Source of the DNA: Chryseobacterium fluminis | GTDB lineage: Bacteria; Bacteroidota; Bacteroidia; Flavobacteriales; Weeksellaceae | Direction: 5' to 3' | Length of the DNA: 64,000 nt | Assembly (NCBI RefSeq): GCF_026314945.1 | Contig: NZ_CP111121.1 | Coordinates: 2,542,001-2,606,000 of the forward strand | In this document: positions 1 to 10,339 of the stretch, one piece after another | Layout: each line of letters starts with the position of its first letter | Position numbering within the stretch: position 1 is the first letter of the stretch | Notes under the pieces: model-generated | Databases searched by the model: none | The model's input: the letters and a program-made list of their open reading frames with translations, nothing else | Told to the model about the DNA's origin: nothing | Position numbers and translations under genes: made by a program

Positions 1-3000
1 TCGTACTTCGTCAATTCCAGGAGACCTGTAAGCGTCAATGTATTGGTATTTACCGCTACTGTTGTCCAGCTCGGAATCCCCACTTTTCTGTATCTCAACA
101 GGTAAGTAGCTCCCGGGAAAGGATCCCAGACTACTACCGCAGAGGTAGGTGTAAGGTTGGTAATGGTTAATCCCGGAGGTGGCAATTCACAAGTTCTTTC
201 CGTAGTGAATACTTTTGGATTGGAGTACGGATTAATTACGGTATCTCCGGTACATCTGTTCGCTACCTGTACTTCATACGTGGTATAAGGTGTTAAATTT
301 GTTAAAGTAAATGTATTCCCCGGTGCAGGCACAGGATCGATTACCGTCCACGGTAAAGTAGACCCTACGATTCTGTATCTCAAAATATAGTTTGAGCTTG
401 CCGCAATCGGACCCCACGAAACTACTGCAGAGTTCGTCGTCACATTGGTGATGGTTACTGTAGGAGGTGTAGGATCACATTTTGTCGTAAATGTTCTCAC
501 TGCTGTAAATGTACCTGCAGTGGCACCACAAACAGCGGCAATCTGAACCTCGTAAGTTGTAGCAGGCGTTAATCCTGAAACATTAAGAGGAATATTCCCC
601 AGTTGTGTCGAAGCATACACCTCGGTCCATGGTCCGGCCGGAGGTCCCTGTACTCTGTATCTTACCAGATAGCTAAGGTTATTTGTGGCTCCGGTCCAGT
701 TAATGACTGCAGAGTTATGAGTAACGGTAAATGTCGGCAGGTTGGGTGTAACATTGCTACAAGGTCTCAGCCGTACTGCATAATCTTCCACTTCTCCGTT
801 GATGGCGTTCTGACATAATACAGGAGCACTTGTGCGTTTGAGCACAACTCTCATTGTTGTCGTCAGTGGTCCGGTGTACACTCCGGCAGCCGGTATAGCG
901 AAAGTATTGGTGACCGGAGTTGTGGTATTGGCCGGAGAATTTAAAATTTGCTCGCTCGCTTCAAAAACTCCGTTTCGGTTATAATCTATCCATGCACTGA
1001 CGGCTTCATTATACGTAGCACCGGACCAGCCTTTCGCTACGGAAATGGTGTTTCCTGTAGAACCGATATCCAGATTAATCAGAGTAGCAGGTGCTGTGTA
1101 GCTGATGTAATTGGTCTGAACGGACGTATTACTCATTGGCAGTACTCCAGGGTTAGATGAGGTAACTGTTACATTCGAGATATAATCGGTTGTTCCTGTA
1201 CCGGTCATATTACAATAAGACAATGCCGGTGTTGTAAATGTCGTAGTGGCAGAGAATGCCCCCTGGGTTCCACCACATACTGTTGCCACCTGAACGTCAT
1301 ACGTTGTCTGCTCTGTAAGACCTGTAATATTATAAAGGTTAATCGGCGGTGTTGTTACATTCACGGTAGTCCATGTTCCGGCTGGAGAAAGTCTGTATCT
1401 TACAACATAGGTTGCCCCGGTAGTCGGAATCCACGATACAGTAGCGGTAGTAGCTGCAAGGTTAGAAATCGTAATGTTGGTAGGCGGAGCGCTTGAACAT
1501 GGCTGAAGATCTATTAATTTCACAGCGTAATCTTCCACCTCACCCCAGGTAAATGTACCACAGGCAGTAGCTGCGGCAGATTCTCTTAAGACGACACGCA
1601 TCCGTGTGGTAAAGTTTCCGGAGTAAGCACCTGTAGGAACAGTAAATGTCGCCGTCACAGGAGAAGTTGTATTGCTTGGTGAAGTTAATACCTGCTCGCT
1701 TGCCTCAAACGTTCCGTTTCTGTTAAAGTCGATCCAAACTCCTGTCCCGAATGAATACTGGGTTCCCGGCCAGGTTTTGGTTACAGAGATCTGATTTCCT
1801 GTAGATCCTCTTACTAAAGTCAGTAATCTTGAGGCATCTGTGCTGTAATCGGTATAATTACTGAAGTTTGAATTACTTGACATTACAATAGAGTTCGTAG
1901 GAACTACAGTAACATTGCTGATATATCCATCAACAGTAGTACTTGTAGAGGCTGCCGAACAATATGAAATCGCAGGGGTTGTAAAGTTTACACTTGAGGA
2001 GAATGCTCCCTGCGTACCTCCGCAAATCGTCGCTACCTGAACTTCATAAGTCGTCTGTTCTAATAGGTTGATCAATGTTGTATTATTAACAAGAGGTGTT
2101 GTGATATTAATCGTATTCCATGCTCCGCTTGGAGCCACTCTATATCTTACTACATACGTAGCACCCAAAGCCGGTGTCCAGGATACAAAAGCGCTCGTAG
2201 CCGTAACATTGCTCACAGCAACGTTTGCAGGAGGTGCTGATGAACAAGGCTGCAGCTGTTCTGCCACAAACTGAACTCTCGGAATAGCTGCATATCTGCT
2301 GCTCGCCGTAGGAGGTGTAGCAGGATCCGGATTGGTGCTGTCACTATAGTACAGGATACCACGGTTTGTCCCTGCATTATAGCTTCCCCAATTGGCAGTA
2401 CACGAATAGTCAGGAGCATTTTCATCAACTGCAATTACAATATTACCCGTTCCGTTCCATGTGAATGGCGTCGTTAAAGGAATTTCCACCCAGGTACCTG
2501 CTGTCATAGTCGGCAGTGTTCCTGAATAGACCTGTGTTAAGGTTGTTGACGGTACCCAACTGGTGGTAGTAGCGTAATTGGCCTGAGTTGTGTTGCCCAT
2601 GTAAACCACCCACTGGTTGTAATTAGCCTGCGTGGTCGCCGGAGAATCTACATAAAACTTAATTTTTGTGATATAATTATTCGGGCCTACAGCAGCTCCG
2701 ACTTCGGCAGCCGTATAAATCTGCTGAGAATAACTATATCCGAAGCAGGAATACACAGGTAGGTTCCCTGTCGTTGTCGTTCCTGTTCCGATCTGTCCCG
2801 GTGTAAATGCCGGACCCGGTACCCAGGTACTTTTATCTGTCCCTGAACATACAGACCGCACCCACCAATAATGAGTCGTTCCTCCCGGTAAGCCTCCGAC
2901 AGTTGCGGTAGGCGTAGCAGTAGGCGTTCCTACAGTTGTAGGGCCAGGTACTGTATTGGTGGTTGAAACATAATACTCATACCCATTGGCAGGAGCCGTA

Positions 3001-3677
3001 GTCGGGGTCGTCCATCCCAGTGTTGCCCCATTATATGTAACCGCAGAAACTACAGGAGCAGAGGGTACAAAACAGGTTGGGATGAATAATGAAATATTAT
3101 CAATGGCAATCGGCGGATTCGTTCCTACGATATCGTCATTTCTCCATTCGAAGACAAGACGCATCGGTCCTCCTGCAAATGTGCTAATATTCATGGCTGG
3201 TGAACTGTAGGACTGCCATGAGTTCTGCTGGTTAAATTGTCCGACCTGTATTCTGCCTGCTCCGGCAGCAATCTGTACTCCGGGAGTGGGCGTAAAAGTA
3301 GCAGGAACTAACCAGACTCTTAAATAATCATAAGTACTTTCCCCAAAACCTTTCCAATCGAATGAAAAGCTTGCTGAGGTCGTACCCGCAGGAATCGTGA
3401 TATCTCTATAGGCCTGTACTACACTTTCAGCAGTAATACTATAGCTGTTCGAGACTCCATTATCATTAGAGATGTAAAGGGAGCCACCGGGATTTCCTGT
3501 TACAGATCCATAGAACCATTGGTTGGTCTGGCCTGTGTTCAAAAGTGTCAAATCATTACCTGTAGAAAAGTTTTGGCTATAGGGTAATGTGGCTGGTGTC
3601 TGTCCGTAAAGCTTGCTGAGCAGCCCTACACTTAACAAACACAAAAGAAATAATAAAGAAGTAGAGTTTTTCTTCAT
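1..3677 (-). CDS. Giant secreted FN3/GEVED repeat protein, 3' part outside window
   Basis: An uninterrupted reading frame of about 1225 codons runs off the left edge, so the C-terminus (where a type IX sorting domain would lie) is not visible. It starts with a signal peptide (MKKNSTSLLFLLCLLS...YGQ). Residues about 30-190 look like a jelly-roll 'choice-of-anchor J'/MAM-like domain. FN3 modules lie near 200-280, 473-565, 725-810, 969-1060, 1062-1160 and 1164 onward. An unassigned beta-rich domain is at 280-465. Two GEVED modules end in GEVEDYAVKL (about 715) and GEVEDYAVR (about 955). Family knowledge suggests a cell-surface or secreted adhesin or enzyme-associated protein; no catalytic motif is visible in the part present. 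It points the same way as the two proteases upstream but has its own promoter. Confidence 0.85.
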   Translation of the reverse strand, partial: MKKNSTSLLFLLCLLSVGLLSKLYGQTPATLPYSQNFSTGNDLTLLNTGQTNQWFYGSVTGNPGGSLYISNDNGVSNSYSITAESVVQAYRDITIPAGTTSASFSFDWKGFGESTYDYLRVWLVPATFTPTPGVQIAAGAGRIQVGQFNQQNSWQSYSSPAMNISTFAGGPMRLVFEWRNDDIVGTNPPIAIDNISLFIPTCFVPSAPVVSAVTYNGATLGWTTPTTAPANGYEYYVSTTNTVPGPTTVGTPTATPTATVGGLPGGTTHYWWVRSVCSGTDKSTWVPGPAFTPGQIGTGTTTTGNLPVYSCFGYSYSQQIYTAAEVGAAVGPNNYITKIKFYVDSPATTQANYNQWVVYMGNTTQANYATTTSWVPSTTLTQVYSGTLPTMTAGTWVEIPLTTPFTWNGTGNIVIAVDENAPDYSCTANWGSYNAGTNRGILYYSDSTNPDPATPPTASSRYAAIPRVQFVAEQLQPCSSAPPANVAVSNVTATSAFVSWTPALGATYVVRYRVAPSGAWNTINITTPLVNNTTLINLLEQTTYEVQVATICGGTQGAFSSSVNFTTPAISYCSAASTSTTVDGYISNVTVVPTNSIVMSSNSNFSNYTDYSTDASRLLTLVRGSTGNQISVTKTWPGTQYSFGTGVWIDFNRNGTFEASEQVLTSPSNTTSPVTATFTVPTGAYSGNFTTRMRVVLRESAAATACGTFTWGEVEDYAVKLIDLQPCSSAPPTNITISNLAATTATVSWIPTTGATYVVRYRLSPAGTWTTVNVTTPPINLYNITGLTEQTTYDVQVATVCGGTQGAFSATTTFTTPALSYCNMTGTGTTDYISNVTVTSSNPGVLPMSNTSVQTNYISYTAPATLINLDIGSTGNTISVAKGWSGATYNEAVSAWIDYNRNGVFEASEQILNSPANTTTPVTNTFAIPAAGVYTGPLTTTMRVVLKRTSAPVLCQNAINGEVEDYAVRLRPCSNVTPNLPTFTVTHNSAVINWTGATNNLSYLVRYRVQGPPAGPWTEVYASTQLGNIPLNVSGLTPATTYEVQIAAVCGATAGTFTAVRTFTTKCDPTPPTVTITNVTTNSAVVSWGPIAASSNYILRYRIVGSTLPWTVIDPVPAPGNTFTLTNLTPYTTYEVQVANRCTGDTVINPYSNPKVFTTERTCELPPPGLTITNLTPTSAVVVWDPFPGATYLLRYRKVGIPSWTTVAVNTNTLTLTGLLELTKY

Positions 3678-3705
3678 AATGTTCTCAAATATTATATTAA
3701 TTACA

Positions 3706-3740
3706 CAAATCTAATCATTTTTTATTATTAATTTAACAAA
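3706..3740 (-). promoter_or_regulatory. Bacteroidetes-type promoter of the giant FN3/GEVED gene
   Basis: On the minus strand, TTTG (3740-3737) is followed after 23 bases by TAGATTTG (3713-3706), fitting the TTG-N17-23-TAnnTTTG consensus. The box lies about 28 bases before the ATG at 3677. Confidence 0.5.
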
Positions 3741-3793
3741 TAAGCGTGTTTTTTTTGATAAAAATTAACAAAAGTAACCTTATGGTTTAAAAT

Positions 3794-3824
3794 AAAAAAA
3801 ATCCCCAGGCAAAGCCTGAGGATT
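3794..3824 (-). terminator. Intrinsic terminator after the first metalloprotease
   Basis: The minus strand reads AATCCTCAGGC-TTT-GCCTGGGGATT followed by a run of eight T. The stem has one mismatch. It sits about 20 bases past the stop of the protease gene. Confidence 0.8.
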
Positions 3825-3846
3825 CATTATTGTTTAAAGTATTTTA

Positions 3847-6792
3847 TTACTTTTTGATAAATTTAGATCTGAACAGATCCTGTCCTTTGTCGTCTATGGT
3901 AATCACATATGCTCCTTTGATTAATGAAGAAACATTGATTTTTCCATCATTGACATTTCCACTTCCAATTAACTGACCAGCAGCGCTGTAGATTTTATAA
4001 GAAGCTTTATCTGTAACCTTAGTAACATTCAGTACGTCAGTCGCAGGGTTCGGATAGATTTGGATCCCATCTTTAGGGTTGGCAAGATCACTTGTTCCAA
4101 GGGAACTCGCTACTACAACATTATAGTCTTCAACCTCACCATCGTTAAAGTTAACTCCGCATACCCAAGTCGCTGGTGCAGCCAATCCTGCATTTCCTGC
4201 CCCGGCAAATCCAAGTAAAACTCTCATTCTTAACGGTTGGTTTTCAACCACGCCAGTTGTCGGAACTGTAAATGATCCTGTATAAGTAGCAACACTTGCT
4301 ACAGGGAAGTTAAGAACTCTTTCCGAAGCATCGAAAGTTCCGTCTCTGTTATAATCAATAAATACCATGGCTGCATCGTAAGCAGCGATATTACTGTTGA
4401 TGGTCATAGAATAGTTTGTTCCTTTTACAAGATTAACCTGAAGAGCAGAGTTAGTCGTATAATTGGTGTATGTACTTCCTAATGAAGTATTATTGATATT
4501 TGCAACCTGTACTTTTGAAATATAAAGGTTTGCTGCTGTAACCGTATTAGAAGTACAGTAGTTTAATCCTGCAGTGGTAAAGTTTACAGATGCAGAGTAA
4601 GTACCAGGCGTTCCTGAACAAACAGCAGCAATCTGAACTTCATAAGCCGTAGCATCAGCAAGACCGGCCAAAGTCACAGAAGGTGAAGTTGAGGTAGTCT
4701 GTTGCCACGTCGTTTCAGTAGTTTTCTTATATCTTATAATATAAGTAGCTCCTGAAATTGGCGCCCAACTCACGGTAGCACCACTTACCGTAATATTACT
4801 TGTTGTAATTCCTGTAGGTGCAGAACCGTCACAAACCGCGAATGTAGTTACGTTCACACTCTTAATAGCATAGAATACATTACCCAAAGCAGAAATTCTC
4901 ACTTTGATGGTCTGATTATTCAATGAAGCCGGTAGGGTAAAGTTTTCCGTTCCGTCATTTGCCGTAGAGGCAGAAAGAACCGTCCATGTTGTCCCGTTAT
5001 CAGTAGTATAATCTATTTTCACATTAGCCACACTATAAGGTGCTGCTGTAGTACCAGCAACATCCCATTCAATAGCAGTAGGCACTGAGTGTGATGCATA
5101 TTGAGTGTTTACTTTGAACGGACCGTTGTTTCCAACAACGATTGTCTGCTCTGCAAACTGAGATTGCTGCTGCGCAGTATTCGCATTATTGTCTCTCACC
5201 GTTACCGCAAATTTAGTTGTTCTCGGAACTATAGAAACAGATTCCCAACCATTGTTTGTATTATCCAGAACGCCATTCAATACTGAAGCCAGCTTAGGGA
5301 AATATCTCGTAGGGCTTGTCGTAGGCGCGAAAGATCTGAATGAAGCACCCGTACTTGTATTCCCTAAGTTTATTTTACTAATGGTAACACTGGCATTGTC
5401 AACCTGCTCCCATGTATAAGTTAAAGGATCATTTTCAGGATCCGTTGCAGAGGCGGTTAATACGAACGCGGTTCCTTTAGGAATATTATAAGTAGGTAAA
5501 GCCGCAATAACAGGAGGATTATTGGTCATTGCAGTTTCTACATCACATGTTTTAGCAATAAGGTTAGTCTGAACCTGTCTGATACTTTCTTTGTGGAAAT
5601 AAGCATCAGAGTGTGCCTGAACATCAGTATTAGCTCCTGTAATCCCTGCATACCCCATAATCGTAGATCCGGAACCCGGTTCTACATTTACAAGAGCATT
5701 CTCAAGACCATGAGAGAAGGTATGGTTAGCACCAAGCTGGTGACCCAATTCGTGAGCCACATAATCGATATCAAAATTATCTCCCGCAGGAATTCCGTCA
5801 GCCGGAGAAGTGTATCCTGAGCCTTTTCCTTTAGGGACAGCAGTGGTAGGGTTGATACAAACACAACCGATACATCCTGCATTACCACCACCTCCGGAAG
5901 CTCCGAATAAGTGGCCAATATCGTAGTTATCATTACCCACGTTAGCCGTAAGGGTCTGCTGTAACTCAAGATTCCATGCTCCCCCTGCACCTGCAGTAGC
6001 GCCTGAATAAGGGTCAGTGGCTGCATCAGTAAAAATTACGTTCTGAAAATCCTGTAAGATTAACTTTAATGCAAAATCTTTTTCGAATACCCCATTAACT
6101 CTGGTCATCGTAGCATTAATACCTGCCAATGCTCCGGCAACAGTTCCTCCGTGAAACGTTGTATATTCACCGGTCACAGACATCACAAGTCTCATCGTTC
6201 TGTATTTCTTATCAGACATTTTTGAGAAGTCTGTCGGCTGGTTTGCAAAAGACTGACCGTTTTGGAATAACTGATCAATCTGGCTTACTGCTGCAGGGCT
6301 TTCTGATGTACTGCATAAAAAACCTTTTCCTTCAGTTTTCTTTGCTTTAGGGTGGATACCGTAAATCGTTTTATCTGCAGACTGAGGCTCTATAAATTCA
6401 TAATTTCCGTCTTTGATGACCATAGACTGGAAATCGTTAGGAGCTACCGAAAATCTTACATACTTACCCGGATCGTCAATACCCACTCCTACATAAGAGC
6501 CAAGCTGATATTGATCAGCCAATGATTTTACAACAACCGGAGAACTATATACTGCAAATTTTTCTATTTTCCCATTTAAGGTAGGTAAGGAAATCTCCAC
6601 AGCTTTTGCATTAGCACCTGTTTCCTGAGCATTCTTTAGTTGCTCTTTGATCTTATTAAGATCTAACTTGTAATAGCCGCCATGCACCGCAGAGAGTTCT
6701 GTACCTCTCTTTGGCGCTTGCGCAGGTGACCACTGCGCAATGGCAGAAGTACCGATCAAACTACAAAATAAAGTAGTAATGAGTTTTTTCAT
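3847..6792 (-). CDS. Secreted reprolysin-like zinc metalloprotease with FN3, GEVED and T9SS sorting domain
   Basis: 981 residues. The start at 6792 (MKKLITTLFCSL) is chosen over an upstream ATG at 6828 because it gives a clean signal peptide ending AIA-QW and because the promoter box lies between the two. A pro-region (about 20-190) with a lone Cys in GFLCST could act as a cysteine switch; this is inference. The catalytic zinc motif HELGHQLGANH is near residues 346-356, with a downstream GSTIMGYAG Met-turn. An FN3 module (about 650-740), a GEVED module (GEVEDY near 888) and a type IX C-terminal sorting domain (about 905-981, with IYPNPATD and a GAYVITI strand) follow. Predicted to be exported and released or anchored at the surface to degrade protein. 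Paralogue of the next gene. Confidence 0.93.
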   Translation of the reverse strand: MKKLITTLFCSLIGTSAIAQWSPAQAPKRGTELSAVHGGYYKLDLNKIKEQLKNAQETGANAKAVEISLPTLNGKIEKFAVYSSPVVVKSLADQYQLGSYVGVGIDDPGKYVRFSVAPNDFQSMVIKDGNYEFIEPQSADKTIYGIHPKAKKTEGKGFLCSTSESPAAVSQIDQLFQNGQSFANQPTDFSKMSDKKYRTMRLVMSVTGEYTTFHGGTVAGALAGINATMTRVNGVFEKDFALKLILQDFQNVIFTDAATDPYSGATAGAGGAWNLELQQTLTANVGNDNYDIGHLFGASGGGGNAGCIGCVCINPTTAVPKGKGSGYTSPADGIPAGDNFDIDYVAHELGHQLGANHTFSHGLENALVNVEPGSGSTIMGYAGITGANTDVQAHSDAYFHKESIRQVQTNLIAKTCDVETAMTNNPPVIAALPTYNIPKGTAFVLTASATDPENDPLTYTWEQVDNASVTISKINLGNTSTGASFRSFAPTTSPTRYFPKLASVLNGVLDNTNNGWESVSIVPRTTKFAVTVRDNNANTAQQQSQFAEQTIVVGNNGPFKVNTQYASHSVPTAIEWDVAGTTAAPYSVANVKIDYTTDNGTTWTVLSASTANDGTENFTLPASLNNQTIKVRISALGNVFYAIKSVNVTTFAVCDGSAPTGITTSNITVSGATVSWAPISGATYIIRYKKTTETTWQQTTSTSPSVTLAGLADATAYEVQIAAVCSGTPGTYSASVNFTTAGLNYCTSNTVTAANLYISKVQVANINNTSLGSTYTNYTTNSALQVNLVKGTNYSMTINSNIAAYDAAMVFIDYNRDGTFDASERVLNFPVASVATYTGSFTVPTTGVVENQPLRMRVLLGFAGAGNAGLAAPATWVCGVNFNDGEVEDYNVVVASSLGTSDLANPKDGIQIYPNPATDVLNVTKVTDKASYKIYSAAGQLIGSGNVNDGKINVSSLIKGAYVITIDDKGQDLFRSKFIKK

Positions 6793-6815
6793 AAAAGGAC
6801 TATTTTTTAACTTCT

Positions 6816-6848
6816 CAAAAATAACCACAGATTATCATAAAAACCAAA
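6816..6848 (-). promoter_or_regulatory. Promoter of the first metalloprotease
   Basis: The minus strand shows TTTG (6848-6845), 21 bases, then TATTTTTG (6823-6816). Transcription would begin near 6811, downstream of the alternative start at 6828, so the start at 6792 is supported. Confidence 0.6.
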
Positions 6849-7247
6849 AAAAAATCATACTATTTTCTTTTTTTTTAGAACAAAATAAACAATACACCAT
6901 TAAATGGATATTTTTCCAACAACAAAAGCGCTGAATTATGTTAGCGCCTTTATTATTTCCGATGAAAAATTTTCATAAAAAGATTTATTTCTTTTACCAA
7001 TTTAACAGTTTAAATATTTTATAAACTTAACAGCACCCTTGTATACATCACCATGTAGAAGAATTTGGCGTCTCCTTTTACTACCTTATGCGCAATAACA
7101 CAAAACTGCCAGACTAAGTGAGCGGCAGTAACTGTTCATAAGGTTTATTTTTAGTTTTGGAAATACTGCCTGCCATAATTAAACTTCAAAGTGCATTAGT
7201 TTCCTTTTTAGAATGCCAAACAATATAACCTTACATATAGATTGAAC
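6849..7247. other. Intergenic AT-rich stretch without a recognisable gene
   Basis: About 400 bases between the promoter of one protease and the terminator of the next. A weak hairpin lies near 6926-6952 (AAAGCGCT paired with AGCGCCTTT, one bulge) and a small one near 7108-7130 (CTGCC/GGCAG). No open reading frame with credible features or RNA gene is seen. Confidence 0.6.
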
Positions 7248-7275
7248 AAAAGCTCTGAGAGATCCCAGAGCTTTT
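7248..7275 (-). terminator. Terminator after the second metalloprotease
   Basis: A perfect 10-base-pair stem AAAAGCTCTG/CAGAGCTTTT encloses an 8-base loop, about 30 bases past the protease stop. T residues at the end of the stem allow function on either strand. Confidence 0.75.
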
Positions 7276-7307
7276 ATTATATTCCATGAAAAAATGAATG
7301 TAAAGGT

Positions 7308-10202
7308 TTATTTCTTTATAAATTTTATTATTTTGGATATTCCCTTATCTTTAATCGTAATGATATATACACCCGTGATCAAACTCTCCACCTGTACCCG
7401 ATTATTATTAATTACTCCACTCTTAACCAGCTGTCCTGCCGCATTATGAATCTCGAAGTCTGCCTTATCTGATACTTTTGTAATATATAGAATATCTGAA
7501 GTTGGATTAGGATATACCTGAATGTCATTTCCAGAATCATTCTGCTCTACTGTACTTAACGTTAGGGGACTTGAAACAATGACATTATAATCTTCCACTT
7601 CTCCAAATGCATAGGAAGTACATGCTTCAGGTGAAATATTATACCGAAGTGCCACTCTCATTTTAAGTTTTTGATTCAGTACTGCGGTGACAGGAACAGA
7701 AAATGTTGAACTCACGGTAGGATTGCTACTCGTTTGCGCATCCATAACCATTTCACTGGCTTCAAATATTCCGTTTCTATTAAAGTCTATCCAAGCCCTC
7801 ACTGCTTCGGGATTGACGCCGGCAGTCCAGGTTATGGTGACAGAGATCATATTATTTGTTCCGCTTATAAGATTTATCGTTTTGGCGGGGTCTGTTCCGT
7901 AGTCTGTATAATTCCCGGCTCCCGAATTATTATTAATATTAGCTAAGGTCACATTTGAAATATATTCATCGTTGGAAGATGAAGTTTTTATAGTACAATA
8001 AGTAATGGTGCTAAGCGTTGTAAATTGCTTGGTTGTGCTATAGGTTCCTACAGCCCCTGAACAGACGGCAGCCACTTCTACATCATATTTACTGTCAGAT
8101 GCCAAACCACTTAATGTTATACTATTAGTTGCAGAAGTTGTTTGTTGCCATGATACATCGGTAGTCTTTTTATATCTGACCTGATAAGCAGCTCCTAACA
8201 CACTACTCCAATTTACCTTAGCTGAAGATGCTGTAATATTTTCTACTGTTACAAGGGTAGGCGCACTTCCGTCACAAATAGGAGTAGTAGTTACAGATAT
8301 CTGTTTTACCGCGTAAAAAACATTCCCGATAGAGGATATTCTTAATTTAATATTCTGCCCGTTTAAGGCAGCAGGAAAATTAAAGCTTTCAGATCCGTCA
8401 TTCCCTGTAGATGCAGTAAGAATAGTCCATGTTGAACCATTATCGGTGGTGTAATCTATTTTAACATTCGGAGAATTATAAGGCGCAGCATTGGTATTGG
8501 CTACATCCCAGGAGACAGGAGACGAAATATTGTGATACACTTGTGTCGTATTAATTTTAAACGGTCCGTCATTTCCTACAACAATTGTTTGTTCAGCATA
8601 TTGAGTCTGCTGCTGGGTTGGTATGTTATGATTATCTCTTACTGTCACGGCAAACTTACTTATTCTCGCAACTGCAGAAACAGATTCCCATGTGTTTAAA
8701 TTATTATTAAGAGTGCCCGCTAAAACCGATGATAGTTTGGGAAAATACCGGGTGGGACTGGAAGCCGGGCTTACCGATCTGAAAGTAGCTCCGGTCGTAG
8801 TGGTTCCCAAATTATTTTTATTTGTTGTTACAGTAGCATTATCTACCTCTTCCCAGGTATAAGTCAGCGGATCATTTTCCGGGTCAGTAGCAGATGCTGT
8901 CAGAACAAAAGCGGTTCCTTTAGGAATATTATAAGTAGGTAATGCTGCAATCACTGGTGGATTATTGGTCATTGCTGTTTCGACGTCACAGGTCTTATTC
9001 CTTAAATTCGTCTGAATTTCTTTAATGCTTGCAATATGAAAATATGGATCTGAATGAGCCTGAACATCAGTATCTATGCCTGTAATCCCTGCGTAACCCA
9101 TAATTGTAGATCCTGAGCCCGGTTCTACCTGTACTCCCGATCCTTCAAGATTCGTAGAGAAAGTGTGGTGAGCTCCCAACTGATGCCCCATTTCATGGGC
9201 GACGAAATCAATATCAAAGTCATCTCCTACAGGACTTGTTGTCTGACTATATGCGGAACCTTTCGCTTCCGGCTTAAAAAAATGAGGATCGGTACAAACG
9301 CAACCTAAACATCCGGCAGATCCGTCTTTGTTTGCCGCATTAAATACATGCCCGATATCATAATTTGCATTTCCTACATTTATGGTAAGAACCTGTTGTA
9401 ATGTGAGACCAATATTTGTTGTATATGGGTCTGAAGCGGCGTCTGTGTATATTATATCCGGGAAATTCTGCACATTCAGATGTACGGCAAGATCTTTTTC
9501 AAAAACCCCGTTTACTCTTGTCATCGTAGCATTAATGGCAGCAACAGCCCCTGCCACAGTACCGCCGTGATAGGCTGTGTATTCCCCTGTTGCAGATATT
9601 GCCAATCTCATGGTACGAAATTTCTTATCCGATGTTTTTGTAAAGTCAGTCGGCTGATGGGTAAATGAATTTCCTTTTGCGAAAAGGTCTTCGATTTCCT
9701 TTTTAGAAAGCTGATGTTCATTGGTAGAACACATAAAACCATTTTTGTCTTTATTGGTTTTTGGATGTACTCTATATATTGTCTTATCTTTATTCTGAGG
9801 ATCTATAAATTCATAACTTCCATCTTTAATCATCATAGACTGAAAATCATTGGGAGCAACAGAAAATCTTACATATTTCGAAGGATCATCTATCCCTACC
9901 CCTACATAGGAGCCTAATTGATACTTTTCGGCCAGTTCCTTCACGACAACAGGAAAACTGTACACTGCAAATCTTTCAATTTTTCCACTCAGGGTAGGCA
10001 ATAAAATCTCTACCGGCTTAGCATTTTTCCCAGTTTCCTGAGCTTTTGCAAGCTGAGTTCTGATCTTATCAAGATCAAGTTTATAATAGCTGCGGGAATC
10101 GGAAGTTTTTTGTGAATCATCATTCAATGCAGCAGGAACCCATTGGGCACATGCGCTACCTCCGATTAAACTCAATAATAAGGAGATAAATATTTTTTTC
10201 AT
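7308..10202 (-). CDS. Secreted reprolysin-like zinc metalloprotease, paralogue of the preceding one
   Basis: 964 residues with a signal peptide (MKKIFISLLLSLIGGSACAQ). Same architecture as the 3847-6792 gene: pro-region with a Cys in GFMCST, zinc motif HEMGHQLGAHH near 335-345, Met-turn GSTIMGYAG, a cadherin-like/Ig-like stretch, an FN3 module, a GEVED module (GEVEDY near 866) and a type IX sorting domain (about 890-964, YPNPTSD). Long stretches are identical to the neighbour, so this is a tandem duplication. The main difference in the catalytic region is a shorter insert before the zinc site. A TATTTTTG box at 10232-10225 lies at nearly the same distance from the start as in the paralogue. 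Substrate unknown. Confidence 0.93.
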   Translation of the reverse strand: MKKIFISLLLSLIGGSACAQWVPAALNDDSQKTSDSRSYYKLDLDKIRTQLAKAQETGKNAKPVEILLPTLSGKIERFAVYSFPVVVKELAEKYQLGSYVGVGIDDPSKYVRFSVAPNDFQSMMIKDGSYEFIDPQNKDKTIYRVHPKTNKDKNGFMCSTNEHQLSKKEIEDLFAKGNSFTHQPTDFTKTSDKKFRTMRLAISATGEYTAYHGGTVAGAVAAINATMTRVNGVFEKDLAVHLNVQNFPDIIYTDAASDPYTTNIGLTLQQVLTINVGNANYDIGHVFNAANKDGSAGCLGCVCTDPHFFKPEAKGSAYSQTTSPVGDDFDIDFVAHEMGHQLGAHHTFSTNLEGSGVQVEPGSGSTIMGYAGITGIDTDVQAHSDPYFHIASIKEIQTNLRNKTCDVETAMTNNPPVIAALPTYNIPKGTAFVLTASATDPENDPLTYTWEEVDNATVTTNKNNLGTTTTGATFRSVSPASSPTRYFPKLSSVLAGTLNNNLNTWESVSAVARISKFAVTVRDNHNIPTQQQTQYAEQTIVVGNDGPFKINTTQVYHNISSPVSWDVANTNAAPYNSPNVKIDYTTDNGSTWTILTASTGNDGSESFNFPAALNGQNIKLRISSIGNVFYAVKQISVTTTPICDGSAPTLVTVENITASSAKVNWSSVLGAAYQVRYKKTTDVSWQQTTSATNSITLSGLASDSKYDVEVAAVCSGAVGTYSTTKQFTTLSTITYCTIKTSSSNDEYISNVTLANINNNSGAGNYTDYGTDPAKTINLISGTNNMISVTITWTAGVNPEAVRAWIDFNRNGIFEASEMVMDAQTSSNPTVSSTFSVPVTAVLNQKLKMRVALRYNISPEACTSYAFGEVEDYNVIVSSPLTLSTVEQNDSGNDIQVYPNPTSDILYITKVSDKADFEIHNAAGQLVKSGVINNNRVQVESLITGVYIITIKDKGISKIIKFIKK

Positions 10203-10339
10203 ATAAGCGTTATTTATTCAAGCTCAAAAATATTACATCGAAAAACAAAAAGCTAAAAAATATATAAAAATTTAAAACTACCCATTAAATCTCTGTTAAT
10301 TAAAATATTTTAATTGAAAATAATAATGATAAAATAAAA

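Noticed and set aside
5688..6026. A 112-codon minus-strand frame inside the first metalloprotease
   Set aside because: Overlaps the catalytic domain in another frame and ignores the conserved zinc motif.
1..10202. Horizontal transfer of the secreted protein cluster
   Set aside because: Base and codon use look like the neighbours, type IX secretion domains are native to the group, and no mobile-element genes or tRNA junctions are nearby.
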